Assembly: GCA_911728435.2 (NCBI GenBank)
Contig: OU452200.1
Coordinates: 37,091,715-37,155,714 of the forward strand
Direction: 5' to 3'
DNA: 64,000 bases
DNA from: Apoderus coryli
Taxonomy: Eukaryota; Arthropoda; Insecta; Coleoptera; Attelabidae
The notes beneath the pieces are model-generated. The model did not search any database. It worked only from the letters and a program-made list of their open reading frames with translations, and was not told where the DNA came from. Positions 52,613-63,499 of the stretch are shown here, in pieces (positions within the stretch are counted from its first letter, which is position 1; the number at the start of each line of letters is the position of its first letter). A program made the translations under genes and the position numbers.

Positions 52613-53480
52613 GTGTAAGAGCCTCAATTAGGCAGATCCTCCAACAAAAATCTCATTGAGTTGCTGTAAGCCTGTTGCTCTAAAAGTTGCCTGTGAAAGA
52701 GCCTCAATTAGGCTATTCCTCGTATAATTATCTCATTGAGTTGCTGTAAGCTTGTTGCTCTAATAGTTGCCTGTATAAGAGCCTCAATTAGGCCATTCCT
52801 CCAATAATTATCTCATTGAGTTGCTATAAGCCTGTTGCGCTAAAAAATTGTCTGTGTAAGAGCCTGAATTGGGCAATTCCGCCAATATAGGCCTCATTGA
52901 GTTCCTAAAAGATTGTCGCTGTATAATTTGCCTATGTCGGAGCCTCAATTGGTCCATACCTTTAATAATTGTCTCATAGAGTTCCTAGAAGATTGTCGCT
53001 CTAAAATTTGCCAGTGTAAAAGCTTCAATTATACAATTCCTTCAATAAATATCTCATTGGGTTGCTATAAGCCTGTTGCTCTAAAAGTTGCCTGTGTAAG
53101 AGCCTTAATTAGGCCATTACTCCAATAAGTGTCTCAATGAATTGCTATAAGCCTGTTGCGTTAAAAAAATGCCTGTGTAAGAGCCTCACTTAGGCAATTT
53201 CTCATATAATTGTTTCACTAAGTTCCTTTTAGATTGTAGCTCTAAACTTTGCCAGTGTAAAATCCTCAATAATGAGGAAAGTCCTCCAATAAATACCCCA
53301 TTGAGTTGCTATATAAGCTTGTTGTTCTAAAAGTTGCCTATCTAAGTGCCTCAATTAGGCAATTCGTCCAATAAATACCTCATTGAGTTGCTATAAGCCT
53401 GTTGCTCTAAAAGTTGCCTGTGTAAGAGCCTTAATTAGGCAATTCCTGCAATAATTGCCTCTTCGAGTTCCAGCGTAGTG
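52613..53480. repeat. 80-bp satellite array, about 11 copies
   Basis: The phrase GTGTAAGAGCCTCAATTAGG begins units at 52,613, 52,693, 52,773 and 52,854 and continues to about 53,480, a period of 80-81 bp. Each unit continues CAATTCCTCCAATAATTATC, TCATTGAGTTGCTATAAGCC and TGTTGCTCTAAAAGTTGCCT. Units are clearly diverged from each other. The length is not a multiple of three and no frame is conserved. The array has abrupt ends and is not seen elsewhere in the window. Confidence 0.92.
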
Positions 53481-54629
53481 TCCAATATTTTTTAACTAGA
53501 ACTAAATGATGTTCTGTGAATAAGTAGATCGTAGGTAAAGTATAGTACGTAATAAGTACGTGTTGTAATGCAATTACGCACTCATAGAACTTTTCCATTC
53601 GTGCGTAAAATGGTTTTTACAACACTTATTACGTAATATACTATTATCGAACCCATGAATAAAACTTTTACGAAACGAAATAGTTTATCCACACTATTCC
53701 GTGTCGTATGGCGTGAACAACCCTGTATATTTTTCATCTAAAACATTGGATGATTGACTTTGATAGATGCAAAGAATGCTAATGAGTGCCCACTAAATTA
53801 AAAATCAAATAGTTGGCAATAAAAAAACCAGAGTTTCCGCCCGGTATAATCCACAAAATCTAAAATACATTCACATGTTTAAAACATATCAGAACTGGCA
53901 CATCTCCACAGGAGAGGAACAACAAAAACAAAACAAAAAAAAAAGTTCTTGCAACCCACCCTATTTGCTAAATTATAAAGCTGTGACACAGCCCGACTGT
54001 CACTTCCGAACGAAATATGAGAAATTATTAGACAGGGGGATACACGACAGTTTTGTTTTGTTTGCTTCGCTTGTCACCAGGTAACACGATGCCTTCACAA
54101 AGGCTTTTACCGCAAAGCATTTTAATTGACAAGATCTCTTGCTAATATAACAGGACCGGCCTTAACATTAACACAACATCATAAATTCATTTTATTTCAA
54201 GTCTGTCGTTTAGAACCTAAACCGTCTGATGAATCTAAAGGTTCTAAACCGTGAGATCAGGGGGTCACATAAAATCTTCAATTGATCTACAATTTTCAGT
54301 TACGTTTAACATTTTCTGATTGGGAAGATTATATGGTCTTCGAGCAGAAACGTTATTCGAACCTTCTAAGTGGTTATCGCTTCGCATAGTTCGTCTGGTT
54401 GAGGAAACCCCCGGAGGAAGCTTCCAAACTGCGGTAGGGCTGGAATGTCTCTGTTGAAAATCCGCGTCACCGCATTGAAATTCTTTCAAAAATCTGCAAA
54501 TAGATCCGCGGAATAAGCGACAAGGATTCTTTTGGAACGGTAATTTCTCGAAAACACCCTTTGCTCCCTTCGCTATTGGCTCATTTACGGTCACCAGCAT
54601 CCGTATTTTATATTTGCTTTTCGGATAAA
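53481..54629. other. no recognisable gene
   Basis: AT-rich DNA; the 54,265-54,600 minus frame has no motif I recognise. Confidence 0.4.
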
Positions 54630-55875
54630 GTCAAATAACTGGGAGTAATCCTGGATAAACGACTAATCTGGAATCAGAGATAGAGAAAACCATATCGAAA
54701 GCCACAGCGCCCATATGGACGTGTCACAGGCTGCTCGGTAGGAAGTGGGGGCTAAAGACAAAGCTCACATACTGGGTGTACCAAACAGTCATCAAACCCA
54801 TGGTTACATACGCCTCATTAGTATGGTGGCCAAAAGTTAATATTAAGCATACACAATGCCGTCTTTAAAAGTTGCAACGGCTTGCATGTTTAGGAATAAC
54901 AGGAGCAATGCCAACTTGCCCCACAGCAGCGATGGAAACGTTGCTGCATCTAATACCTTTGCCTGTCCTGGTAAAAAAAGAGGCAGCAATTAGCGCTCTG
55001 AAACTGGCACAGGTAATGGAATACAAATCTGACGATCTTGAGGGACACATGGGAATCCTGAATCTAATACCTTTGGATTCAGGAAGAAAAGCGTCGGACG
55101 CTTTGCCACGCAAATATGATTTTGAAATCCCATTTGAAGTGGTCATTGCAGACCGTCAAAAATGGCTAAATGGGGAACCACGATTCCCAGAAAACACATG
55201 GGAGTATACGGGCCTAATTGCAGGCTCTTTGAATCTCTCGGGAAAAGTCCCACTATATTCCAAGCAGATATCAACGCTATTAATCGTTGTGCTCAAGAAT
55301 GCCTGCAGAGTGGCATCCTGGAACGGCAGATCAATATTATGTCAGACAGTCAAGCTGCGTTAAAAGCACTGAGGTCTTACACCTTCACGTCAAAGCTAGC
55401 ATGGGAATGCAAACAGACCCTAAAAGAAAAAGATTACTTTGACATGGGTACCAGGACATGAAGGCATAGAGTGGAACGTTCTGCGACCCGGAACCCATCT
55501 TTGGCCTTCCAAAAAGCCATATGAAGGAAGAACTTCGGAGATGGGAAAAGGAACAACTTATGTCCTACTGGAGAAACACTCCAGGCCTAAGACAATCAAA
55601 AAGGATTATCAAACCTTCAGAGGCCAACGCTGGGAAGCTTATCCAACTGGAGAGAAGCGATCTAAGGCGAGTTACAGGCCTTTTTATGGGACACCACCCA
55701 GTGAAGTACCATCTCAAAAAGATGGGCCTAACCGAGGACGACACTTGTCGGTTTTGCGAAGACGCAACAGAGACAACAGAACACGTGCTCTGTGGATGCA
55801 TGGCACTTTTCTGCAAAAGGCTAAAACACCTTGGAGGGGTGTTGCTTGGTTATTCACGGTTCAAACGGTGCTAGT
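54630..55875 (+). pseudogene. I/LOA-group ORF2: RT tail, RNase H and C-terminal zinc motif
   Basis: The reading starts VKYLGVILDKRLIWNQ, then WVYQTVIKPMVTYASLVWW, then LQRLACLGITGAMPTCPTAA, the RT thumb and connector. RNase H follows with GVYGPNCRLFESLGKSPTIF, INAINRCAQECLQSGI, MSDSQAALKALRSY and WVPGHEGIEWN, in shifting frames. Those blocks carry the conserved E, the D of SDSQ and the late H/D region. The end reads MKEELRRWEKEQLMSYWRNT, LTGHxPVKYHLKKMG (here MGHHPV) and CRFCEDATETTEHVLCGC. At least three frameshifts and a deletion around 55,440-55,500 break it. RNase H-bearing ORF2 with this C-terminal zinc motif is typical of the I/LOA/R1 side of non-LTR elements. Confidence 0.8.
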
Positions 55876-56039
55876 TCTTGGGAGATGATCGGTATAATGG
55901 AACCATAAAGCTTGATGAATTTGGGTAGGCGAACCAATAGAGGTGGTTTAGATAATTATGATTGATGATTATACCGATTCTTTTTGCCTTAGAGGGTCAG
56001 GCAAAAAGGAGCAAATGCAGAAATTAAAAAAAAAAAAAA
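54630..56039 (+). mobile_element. 3' half of an RNase H-bearing non-LTR retrotransposon
   Basis: Coding sequence from the end of the RT through RNase H and the zinc-knuckle tail is followed by a short 3' untranslated region and a poly(A) run at 56,026-56,038. The poly(A) tail separates it from the (ATT)n- and (TAAA)n-tailed families. The 5' half is missing. Confidence 0.8.
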
Positions 56040-56686
56040 TCATTTAAAAACAACGGTTAGACAACCAAAGAGATAAATTTATTAAAAATAATCATTAACC
56101 TTCTCTTAGTCGACGGCTGCTGGACTCTCCCCTATGTAGCATCTATAGAACCATTCTTGGTTCTTGGGGATATCAGAAAGTCAACTGATGCAGAGAAAGA
56201 AAAAGACACAGGTAAGATTATAATTGCTAGGCTATCTAGGATCGTCAAAATTAAACATTTCCTATGTGTACAATTGTTTAATTCAAATTCAACAAAAAAA
56301 CACCATTATATTTTTAGACTAAAAGCAGTTTAAAAAGTTAATTACACCCCTGTCTTAATATTAAACCATTACACACCGGTATAATACATAATTGACAACG
56401 ACAACCCATCCAACCGTGGATAATACCACACCGCCCTGGTATTCATGCCATCCTTCATTCTTAATATCTACTGCATTATATACTTATAAAAAGTTCCACC
56501 ACATTTTTTTTGATCTCTTATCCAACTTGTCGGTTTTCGGATGAGACCGCACTGTTGTCGTGTCGTTTTGAAGAGGGTTTCCTTCTGTCGCACGGTAGCA
56601 CCTTAATAAGAGGCTGCTTTTTTCTTTATAACACGATATACGAGAAGTTTACGATCGACTACGACTAAGCTGAAAATACACATTTA
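56040..56686. other. no recognisable gene
   Basis: AT-rich; nothing assigned. Confidence 0.4.
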
Positions 56687-57105
56687 ATATGAGGTTAACG
56701 CTAGCCCCCCCGGTTGGACATTTTTAGCCAAAATGCTAGCACACATAATAGACACCTAGCACACCAAATTTTAGAGGTAGCACACCAAAAGATTTGAACC
56801 AAAATGATGTTAATTTCGGGGGAGGCCATGTTAACGGATCGATTTTTTTTTGCCAAAATAATAGCACTAATAAAGGACACCTAGCACAATCTACCACACC
56901 AAATTTTAGAGCTAGCACACCAGTAAATTAGAACCAAAATGATGTTAAATTCGGGGGAGGCCAGGTTAACGGATGGATTTTTTGTTGCCAAAATAATAGC
57001 AGTAATAAAGGACACCTAGCACAATCTAGCACACACAATTTTAGAGCTAGCACACCAACAGTTTAGAGTCGAAATTAGTGCAAAATCATAGCGTTAACCT
57101 CATAT
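56687..57105. mobile_element. small inverted-repeat element with internal 125-bp minisatellite
   Basis: The ends ATATGAGGTTAACGCTA (56,687-56,703) and TAGCGTTAACCTCATAT (57,089-57,105) are perfect 17-bp inverted repeats, possibly counting an ATAT target duplication. Between them about three units of 120-125 bp repeat TTAGAGCTAGCACACC, ACCAAAATGATGTTAA and TTCGGGGGAGGCCA.GTTAAC. It has no coding sequence. It may be a MITE that captured or grew a minisatellite. The superfamily is unknown. Confidence 0.7.
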
Positions 57106-57114
57106 ATTCAACCA

Positions 57115-57660
57115 AATAAAGGATCGCATTACTTCTCAACAGCATGGATTTTTCAAAAATCGGTCGACGGTAACAAACGTTGCATCTTTTCTACAGGGGA
57201 TTTGCCAGCAATTGGGGAACGGGTACAGGTGGACGCGATTTATACTGACTTCGCGCAGGCTTTTGATATGTTGGACCACTCAATAATTAAGCACAAAATG
57301 CGTTGCATTGGTTTCCACGATATCCTTATTTCCTTTTTTTGTTCGTCATAATGGAGACGCCGAGTATAATGGCTATGAGTCTAAATTGCTTGCCGTTACC
57401 AGTGCTAGTTACCTTGCTCTTCTGATCTTTTCTATTTTTAATAATGATATAGGTTATGATATATCAAGCATCATCTGCGCTTTGCTGATGATATTAAACT
57501 TTACAGGTCTGTGTGCAGTTTTGTCTTAAGTTGCAGGTGAGCGTTGATATTTTACATCGTTGGTGTGTTCAGAATATACTTTAATTAGATATTAAAAAAT
57601 GGAAAACCATGACCTTCACGGGTGTTGAATTTATTACATACGATGCGTCAAGCGACAGTT
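57115..57660 (+). pseudogene. non-LTR (jockey-type) reverse transcriptase relic
   Basis: Blocks in mixed frames are RITSQQHGFFKNRSTVTNVA, YTDFAQAFDMLDHSIIKHKM (palm motif A), RCIGFHDILISF, YNGYESKLLAVTSA, NDIGYDISS and then RFADDIKLYR. FADD is the catalytic pair, at about 57,480-57,495. The end ILTLDIKKWKTMTFTG is the primer-grip region. The PQGS motif is eroded. Multiple frameshifts are present and no element ends are visible. The next relic, a Tc1-like transposase, starts within 40 bp. Confidence 0.7.
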
Positions 57661-57689
57661 ACGTAAATCTAGCAGTTCAATTTTTAAAA

Positions 57690-58390
57690 GTTCACTTAAG
57701 AGTAGTCCAAGCTTTACATCCTGGTGACCAACAATGACGATTAGCATTTTGTAGATGGATTAGTGCAAAAATTGAAGAAGATCCTCTCATTTGTGAGAAA
57801 ATAATATGGACTGATGAATCGCGTTTCACAAGGCGGGGTATTGTAAACTTCCCTAATCTTTGTGTTTCGGGATCAGAGAATCCCCACATCGAAACACCGC
57901 GAAACTTGTAAGAGATTTGATCTTGGGGCCTATTTTTTTGTTCGAAAGGGTTGATGGTCAAATTTTTTTGCAATTTTTAACAGAAAGCCATGCGGAATTT
58001 GTAATGATTTAAACACATTATTAGAAGATGTCCCATTGGCCATTATTGGAAGAATGTATTACATGCATGATGGGTCGCCAGCTCACTTTTCTCGAGTGGC
58101 AAGGGAATATTTGGACAGGAGATTTGGAAATACGTGGATTGGTCGAGATGGGCCTGTACCCTGGCCAGCTCGTAGTCCCGACCTTAATCCCCTCGATTTT
58201 TCATTTTGGGGATTTATGAAAAATCTTAAAAACTAATTTTTGGTACACTGTATAGAAAAGTCCGTGTCTGTTTTAGAAATGCTGGCAACCGCGGTGTATA
58301 GTAATGAATCACGCCAAGTTTTATGACGACTTTATGTTATATTTCATGTTGACTTGATTGAAATACGGCTTCTTGTAAACGCTTTATCAC
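57690..58390 (+). pseudogene. Tc1/mariner-superfamily transposase relic
   Basis: Blocks are VQALHPGDQQ, RLAFCRWISAKIEEDPLICE, KIIWTDESRFTRRGIVNFPN and SGSENPHIETPRNL, then a decayed middle. MHDGSPAHFSRVAREYLDRR, WIGRDGPVPWPARSPDLNPL and DFSFWGFMKNL follow. WTDE, MHDG and RSPDLNPLDF carry the three acidic catalytic positions. A stop after PRNL and a shifted frame around 57,900-58,030 inactivate it. It is the best preserved of three related copies in the window (others at 36.4 and 47.1 kb). Confidence 0.78.
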
Positions 58391-59015
58391 TGCCACCTTA
58401 ATACTGCCTGCGAGTTGTTAAACTCGCATGACGGGGCATGCATGGGCTCATAATATTATTTAGTCTGGCTGCCTCTGCCCGTCCATTCCATTCCATTCCT
58501 TATACATTCAAGATAATGACCTGACAAGATATTATAGGCATGTATAGAGATATATTTTATGAATTTTATAACGTACTTATTATATTATTATCTTTATGTG
58601 TTTTTACGCTTGACGTAGCTGTCAGAACATTTCAAATTTTTTGAATATCTGCGTAACGGATGTCCCATTTCCACAACTTTTATTTGGTATCAAAGATATT
58701 ATCACACATGCGCTGCTGTGATCAGTTTAATTCTACAAAAAATAAAATAAATCAATGAACAAGTGCTTGGTTTAATAATGGGTAAACTAATGTTGAATAT
58801 CACGAACGAAATTCCTGAATACACGTGTTATAAATAACATTTATTGACTACGTTTTGTTAGAAAAAATCAACTGAAAATACATCTAAATTCATTATAAAA
58901 TTTTCTTATAAGGAAACCCTCAGGGTGGTGTTTTCTTATGGGAACTCATGTTCCTGTCGAATATAGAAAAGGGTCAAATTTTATGAAAGGCAAACGAAAT
59001 TTGGCTATCTGTAAC

Positions 59016-60720
59016 CAGTGGCGGCCCGTGAGTCCTGAGTGTTGTGAGGCAGTAAAAAGATTTTTATAAAAAGAATGTTGATTACCAATTACCAATATTA
59101 TGTATATTCTCTGCTGATTATTTGGGAACTATCAATAACGGAAGCTATATATTTGTTTTTGTTTTTTCACGATAAGTAATTTACATTTACATCCAATATG
59201 TGCAGCACTTTTGTCATGAATAGCCAAACTACGAGCTAAATTTTTTATATCAGAATACCCATTTTTAGACTATGTATTATTAGATACTCAAAACATGACA
59301 CAAGGTCAACAAAATATTTTTTTTAACTCCGCGCTCCCAGCTAACCAATCAAATTTTTGTACCAATCATTATTAAAACCCCTAGTTTTTCCCGCGGAGCC
59401 AATATTTATTAAATATTTACTTAAATCTGGAATAGGCCTCGCTAATTCTTGAACGACGTATAGATTATCGTCGTATCGCTTTGAAAATGAAATATTATAT
59501 AATTGATTATATCCCCAGAATTTCGCATTTCTAAATCTACGTTTACTTGTACTACTGTCGGCGTTGGTGCACTACAGCCTGGACCTAGAACATCCATATT
59601 TTCCATACTATTAACCATTCACACTATCACTACACTAGCACAAAAAAAAATGCTTCTTTACACGAAATATTCCTAAATACCTACTTATTTATTGTATTTA
59701 TTGCCTGTCCCTCGTGTACCTTAATTTATTACGATTATTATGAAGAAAAACCAGAAAGAAATAATGATAATTTACAAAATAGGTAGGTAATAGCTATAAT
59801 AATATTATAATCAAAACATAAGAAAGCACAAGAAAACAGAAAGATGAATTGAACAAAGATCAAAGATAATGTATGATCAATAGGTCAAAGCGAGAGAACG
59901 CTAAGTAGTAAATGAAGGGGTATAAGACAGACGTGGATGTTTTGTTTCAGTCACTCAATTTGCTGTATATCTAAAAACGCATGAAGAGGCACTGCTTCAC
60001 TTTCCATCTTTGTTTCACACATTAATGTATTACTGCAGTAATACCTACAATGCTAGACAGAATTGTGCAACTCCAATTGATATTAATGTGGGTCAAGTTT
60101 AACGTTGATAGAACTAAATGGAATGTGTACTCTTATAATAAATACTTTGAAAATAAAATACGTACATGAGTACGTGCCTGCGATGAATGAATATGCAATT
60201 TATAGCAATACAATAGATTATCAACTCAACTCACATAAATTAGTAAACATAAATTATTAAATTAAAAAAAACTTTGTATACAACACATAAATATGTTAGC
60301 TGATCAGTTTCTATTTAATAAGAAAATCGGAGACTAATATTAATCAATGTGGTAGTAGATAACAATAATTAAAAGTGGCAACTCGCCGTGCATAGGGACT
60401 AGAGGCACTGCCTCTGACTTAAAATTATTAAATTATGGCCAGTATGGATGTTTTTATTGACGTTGGCCTGCTCTCGTTCTGAGTTCGCCGACGGTCATGG
60501 CATTGTTGCCTCATTGGATAGCGAGCATTAAATGGACGCACGATTTACATGACAGTTATTTTCATAAGTTAAAACAAATCATCATGTGCGATGTGCGTAG
60601 GTATAATAGGTATACAATCTATCAATCTGTGCGCCATTTTTTTAACAGTAAAAAAATGTTAATTGGTTAAAAAGTTAGTGAGGCACTGCCTCACTTGCCT
60701 CATAGGACTAGCCGCCCCTG
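59016..60720 (-). mobile_element. hAT element, 1,705 bp, with perfect 8-bp target duplication
   Basis: The ends CAGTGGCGGC (59,016) and GCCGCCCCTG (60,720) are imperfect inverted repeats. The flanks carry a perfect 8-bp duplication TCTGTAAC (59,008-59,015 and 60,721-60,728), the size diagnostic of hAT. The GGCAGTG/CACTGCC words inside each end extend the similarity. Only an N-terminal transposase stretch is present, on the minus strand. The element is therefore non-autonomous. Confidence 0.85.
59130..59618 (-). pseudogene. hAT transposase N-terminal remnant (TTF-type zinc finger region)
   Basis: The start codon at 59,618 opens MVNSMENMDVLGPGCSAPTP, with RYDDNLYVVQELARPIPDLS and then FNNDWYKNLIGWLG-like sequence containing a stop. 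In a shifted frame SKNGYSDIKNLARSLAIHDK, SAAHI follows. FN.DWY....L.GS...LFC..C followed by GYSD.KNL..SL..H..S..H is the zinc-finger region ahead of hAT catalytic domains. The catalytic DDE and dimerisation parts are missing, so this is a deletion derivative. Confidence 0.6.
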
Positions 60721-60927
60721 TCTGTAACGGTTAAGCCGCTAGGTGGCCTTTCTCAATTTTGGTCGATTTCTTTTATGGCTTATAACTTTTTTGTTATTTG
60801 AGCTAATTGATTTCTGCAAAAACTTTCTCATAGGAATTTTCAACGTATAGAATAAGATATAGTAACTTGTTTTAGTATTTGTTTCCTTATGGAACACCCT
60901 GTATAATTATATTATAAGGAACCTTGA

Positions 60928-62390
60928 GAGCTATTGTCAGATTAATAGACTCGAGGTCAATGTCGCAAAAACCAAAATAATGTGTTTTCAGAGAGGAGGT
61001 TTTGGGGCTGTCAGTGAAAACTTCAAATATTTGTCAAACCCCATTAAAATGATGAGAGAATTTGTTTACTTGGGGATAACTTTCTCTGCTTCATCCCTTT
61101 TTCCGAAGGCAGCTGCGGTTATGTCCACAAAGGCAACTCAAGCTACGGGCAGGGTTTTGGGACTAATGGCGAATTCTCGACTAACATCGTGGAAAGCCAG
61201 AATGCAATTATATAATTCGCTGATTTTGAGCATATTAATGAATTGCGCGGTAGAATGGGGTCTTAGATACCCTGATGTAATCGAGCGGGTGCAAGTTCAG
61301 TTTTTTAACCGATTGCTCCTACTGCCTAAAACAACCCCAAACTACTTAATTCGAATTGAGACAGGCACTGTAAAGCTTTCAGTTATGCTATTCCAGCTAA
61401 CACTGAATTGGTTGCAGAAGCTAATGCTGATGGACTCCTCCAGATTTCCTAAAAAATGTTTTTTGCGACAAATAAGCTTACTTGGCACGGATGTTGATGT
61501 CAGATATAACTGGGCAGCACAGGTGAAATGCATGTTTAACTATATAGACCGTGGTGACCAGTTTGAACGTATGACAGCCGGACAACTGAAAAGTGAAAAG
61601 CAGCTCTATTCGGATGAATTTAGGGACAGGTGTTCTGGTGCGGATTTCCATTTGGCCACGCTTTCGAGTTACCCACTATATACTGCGCCTAATATTCCCA
61701 GCTCCGCCTGTCAGAGATACCTTCAGCTCGACATGCATATAAATTTTATTAGGATCATAGCACAACTCCGTTTGGCGAGCAAAGTATTCCTCAGTTTGTC
61801 TGTCCGTGGTATAACTTATCAGATCCAGTGTGAGGAGATTTGTAGTGTGTGTAATCTAAAAGTCAACCAATCTATCCAGCATGTTTTGTTCGAATGTGTC
61901 TCCTTGTCATGTATCAATGAGAGTTCCGAGTATTTCCTTAGATCGTATCTCGATTTCAAGACTGAACTGTCTAAAAGTAATACTAAGTCAATTAAGACGA
62001 TATGTTATCACATTGAAAATGTATTGAAGTTACGCTCCTTCTTTATTAATGAATAGTGGTTAATTATTATGATATTGAGTATCTTGGATAGGGCCTAGTA
62101 GTATGCATTTTTTTTTGTTTTTTTTTTAATTGTTATTTTCTTTCTCGTATTTTATATAAAACAATTCACTATTAATTTTCAGGGTAATAGCACGGGGTAT
62201 GTATAATAGTATAATATATGAATCGCATAACACCTATTTTATATGCATTGGTTAGTGTTTGGTGGTTATGGTTGTTGTTGATTGTATTTATAATAGATAT
62301 TTTTGTTTCTGTTCTTCTAAATTTTACATTGTACACAAACATTTTGCTGCCCCTAAAACTAGAATTCTAGGGGCTGTAAGAAAATCCAGA
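60928..62390 (+). mobile_element. 3' end of a non-LTR retrotransposon, coding part intact
   Basis: A 5'-truncated element starting just after the RT catalytic box and running through an open C-terminal frame and an AT-rich 3' region. No clear poly(A) or microsatellite tail is visible, so the 3' boundary is approximate. Confidence 0.55.
60980..62056 (+). CDS. non-LTR ORF2 C-terminal region, uninterrupted 358 codons
   Basis: The sequence upstream of the first ATG is also coding (NRLEVNVAKTKIMCFQRGGF), the conserved RT segment after the YADD box, so this ATG is internal. The frame then shows EFVYLGITFSASSLFPKAAA (thumb), VMSTKATQATGRVLGLMANS, KARMQLYNSLILSILMNCAV, EWGL and RVQVQFFNRLLLLPKTTPNY. 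It ends with a zinc-type C..C....QSIQHVLFEC motif. It resembles the C-termini of insect non-LTR families whose RT is followed by a long helical region and a CCHC knuckle. Function on its own is unlikely, but the absence of stops over 1.1 kb suggests a recent insertion. Confidence 0.7.
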   Translation: MCFQRGGFGAVSENFKYLSNPIKMMREFVYLGITFSASSLFPKAAAVMSTKATQATGRVLGLMANSRLTSWKARMQLYNSLILSILMNCAVEWGLRYPDVIERVQVQFFNRLLLLPKTTPNYLIRIETGTVKLSVMLFQLTLNWLQKLMLMDSSRFPKKCFLRQISLLGTDVDVRYNWAAQVKCMFNYIDRGDQFERMTAGQLKSEKQLYSDEFRDRCSGADFHLATLSSYPLYTAPNIPSSACQRYLQLDMHINFIRIIAQLRLASKVFLSLSVRGITYQIQCEEICSVCNLKVNQSIQHVLFECVSLSCINESSEYFLRSYLDFKTELSKSNTKSIKTICYHIENVLKLRSFFINE

Positions 62391-63440
62391 ATTATACAGG
62401 ATGTCCCATAAGGAAACAAATAATTTTCGTTACAGTAACTTTACGAATGGCCCTGTAATACCGTCCACCTCCTTAAGATACTCATCTAATGAGTTATGAT
62501 ACGATTCTCTTAAAGAGAGATGATATAAATATATTGTTGGACATCCCTGGGAAGATTGTTACGTCTGCAAAAGTATTTTTTGCAGACTTAGTCATATTAT
62601 TTTATTAATGAAAATCTGAATTTGTTTTATTTATTATACAATAAAAAAACATTATTCCAACAACAACAGCTCTACGTCACTGCTGTTGATGATGATAAAT
62701 AACAGCCCTCGATGATAAATAGCAGGCAATGCAGCACTCTAATGACCGATATATCCATCCATACAAGGATGTGGATGCTCTCGCTTCCACTCATCAGCTG
62801 CCAGCACATACACAACTTTACGAAAACGTTTATCATTCCCGTCCCGACGCGGCCCCGAAAGCATAGAACAACTACTTGCTTGGCATTATTATTGATGGGC
62901 CGAATCACAAATGACAGCTTGCCGGTGTTCATCTTTGTCAGTCAAAATGCCGTCGACCTTAGTTTTGGTTTTATCGCACACTAATGACTTTAACGACACA
63001 CTTATACCAACCCAAATATGGTTTTTGTTATTTTCGAAATCATTAATCTTGTCTGATGGTGGTGTTTTGGGGTATTTTGGATATGTCACTTATACCGGTA
63101 AAAAGCGGTCTACGTGGCCAATCTGTAAAGTTTTCCAAAAAGAAATGTAAACATTTGATTTTTCAACATAAACTCCCAAAACTCTAAAATACGCTTTTCT
63201 AATAATTTTGTCCCAATCTATATAGAGCGGTTAGGAGTTTTTGAGCTGAAAGTAGTTTCTATAAAAATGCAAAAACCTCTTTAAAATTGCCCAAATTGTT
63301 TCCTTCTTGGAAAAAACCTTTCAGTCGAAATGCAAATGTTGAGGATTCAGCATAAAGCTCAGGTCTACAACCACTATGCATCGAAATCTAATAAAAGGTT
63401 TAAAACTTCTTTCGTACAAAGTTCAATTGACTCAAGAACT
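62391..63440. other. no recognisable gene; one transposon-type terminus
   Basis: TATACAGGATGTCCCATAAG at 62,392 resembles a DNA-transposon end. The overlapping frames at 62,672-63,150 have no motif. Confidence 0.35.
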
Positions 63441-63499
63441 AAAGTCAAAACACCATGGAGAACGAAGTGTGTTTGTTGATTGGATTTGGGAACAACGGT

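Larger units (their letters stand above)
58921..60903. repeat. older CAGGGTG...CACCCTG-ended repeat hosting a hAT insertion
   Basis: The left end CAGGGTGGTGTTTTCTTATG and right end GTTTCCTTATGGAACACCCT followed by GTA are loosely inverted. The hAT element at 59,016-60,720 splits it; removing that and one 8-bp copy leaves about 270 bp. Part of the left side recurs at 16,465-16,490, and another ACAGGATGTCCCATAAGGAA end lies at 62,394. Confidence 0.4.

Noticed and set aside
52613..53480. Regular repeats considered as a CRISPR array
   Set aside because: Units are continuous 80-bp tandem copies without constant repeats separated by unique spacers, in a eukaryotic setting.
54225..54265. CTGATGAATC near ...TTCTAAACC as a possible ribozyme
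   Set aside because: There is no GAAA core and no stem II or III.
56736..56918. 60-codon minus frame in the 125-bp minisatellite
   Set aside because: Repeat-derived, not conserved between units.
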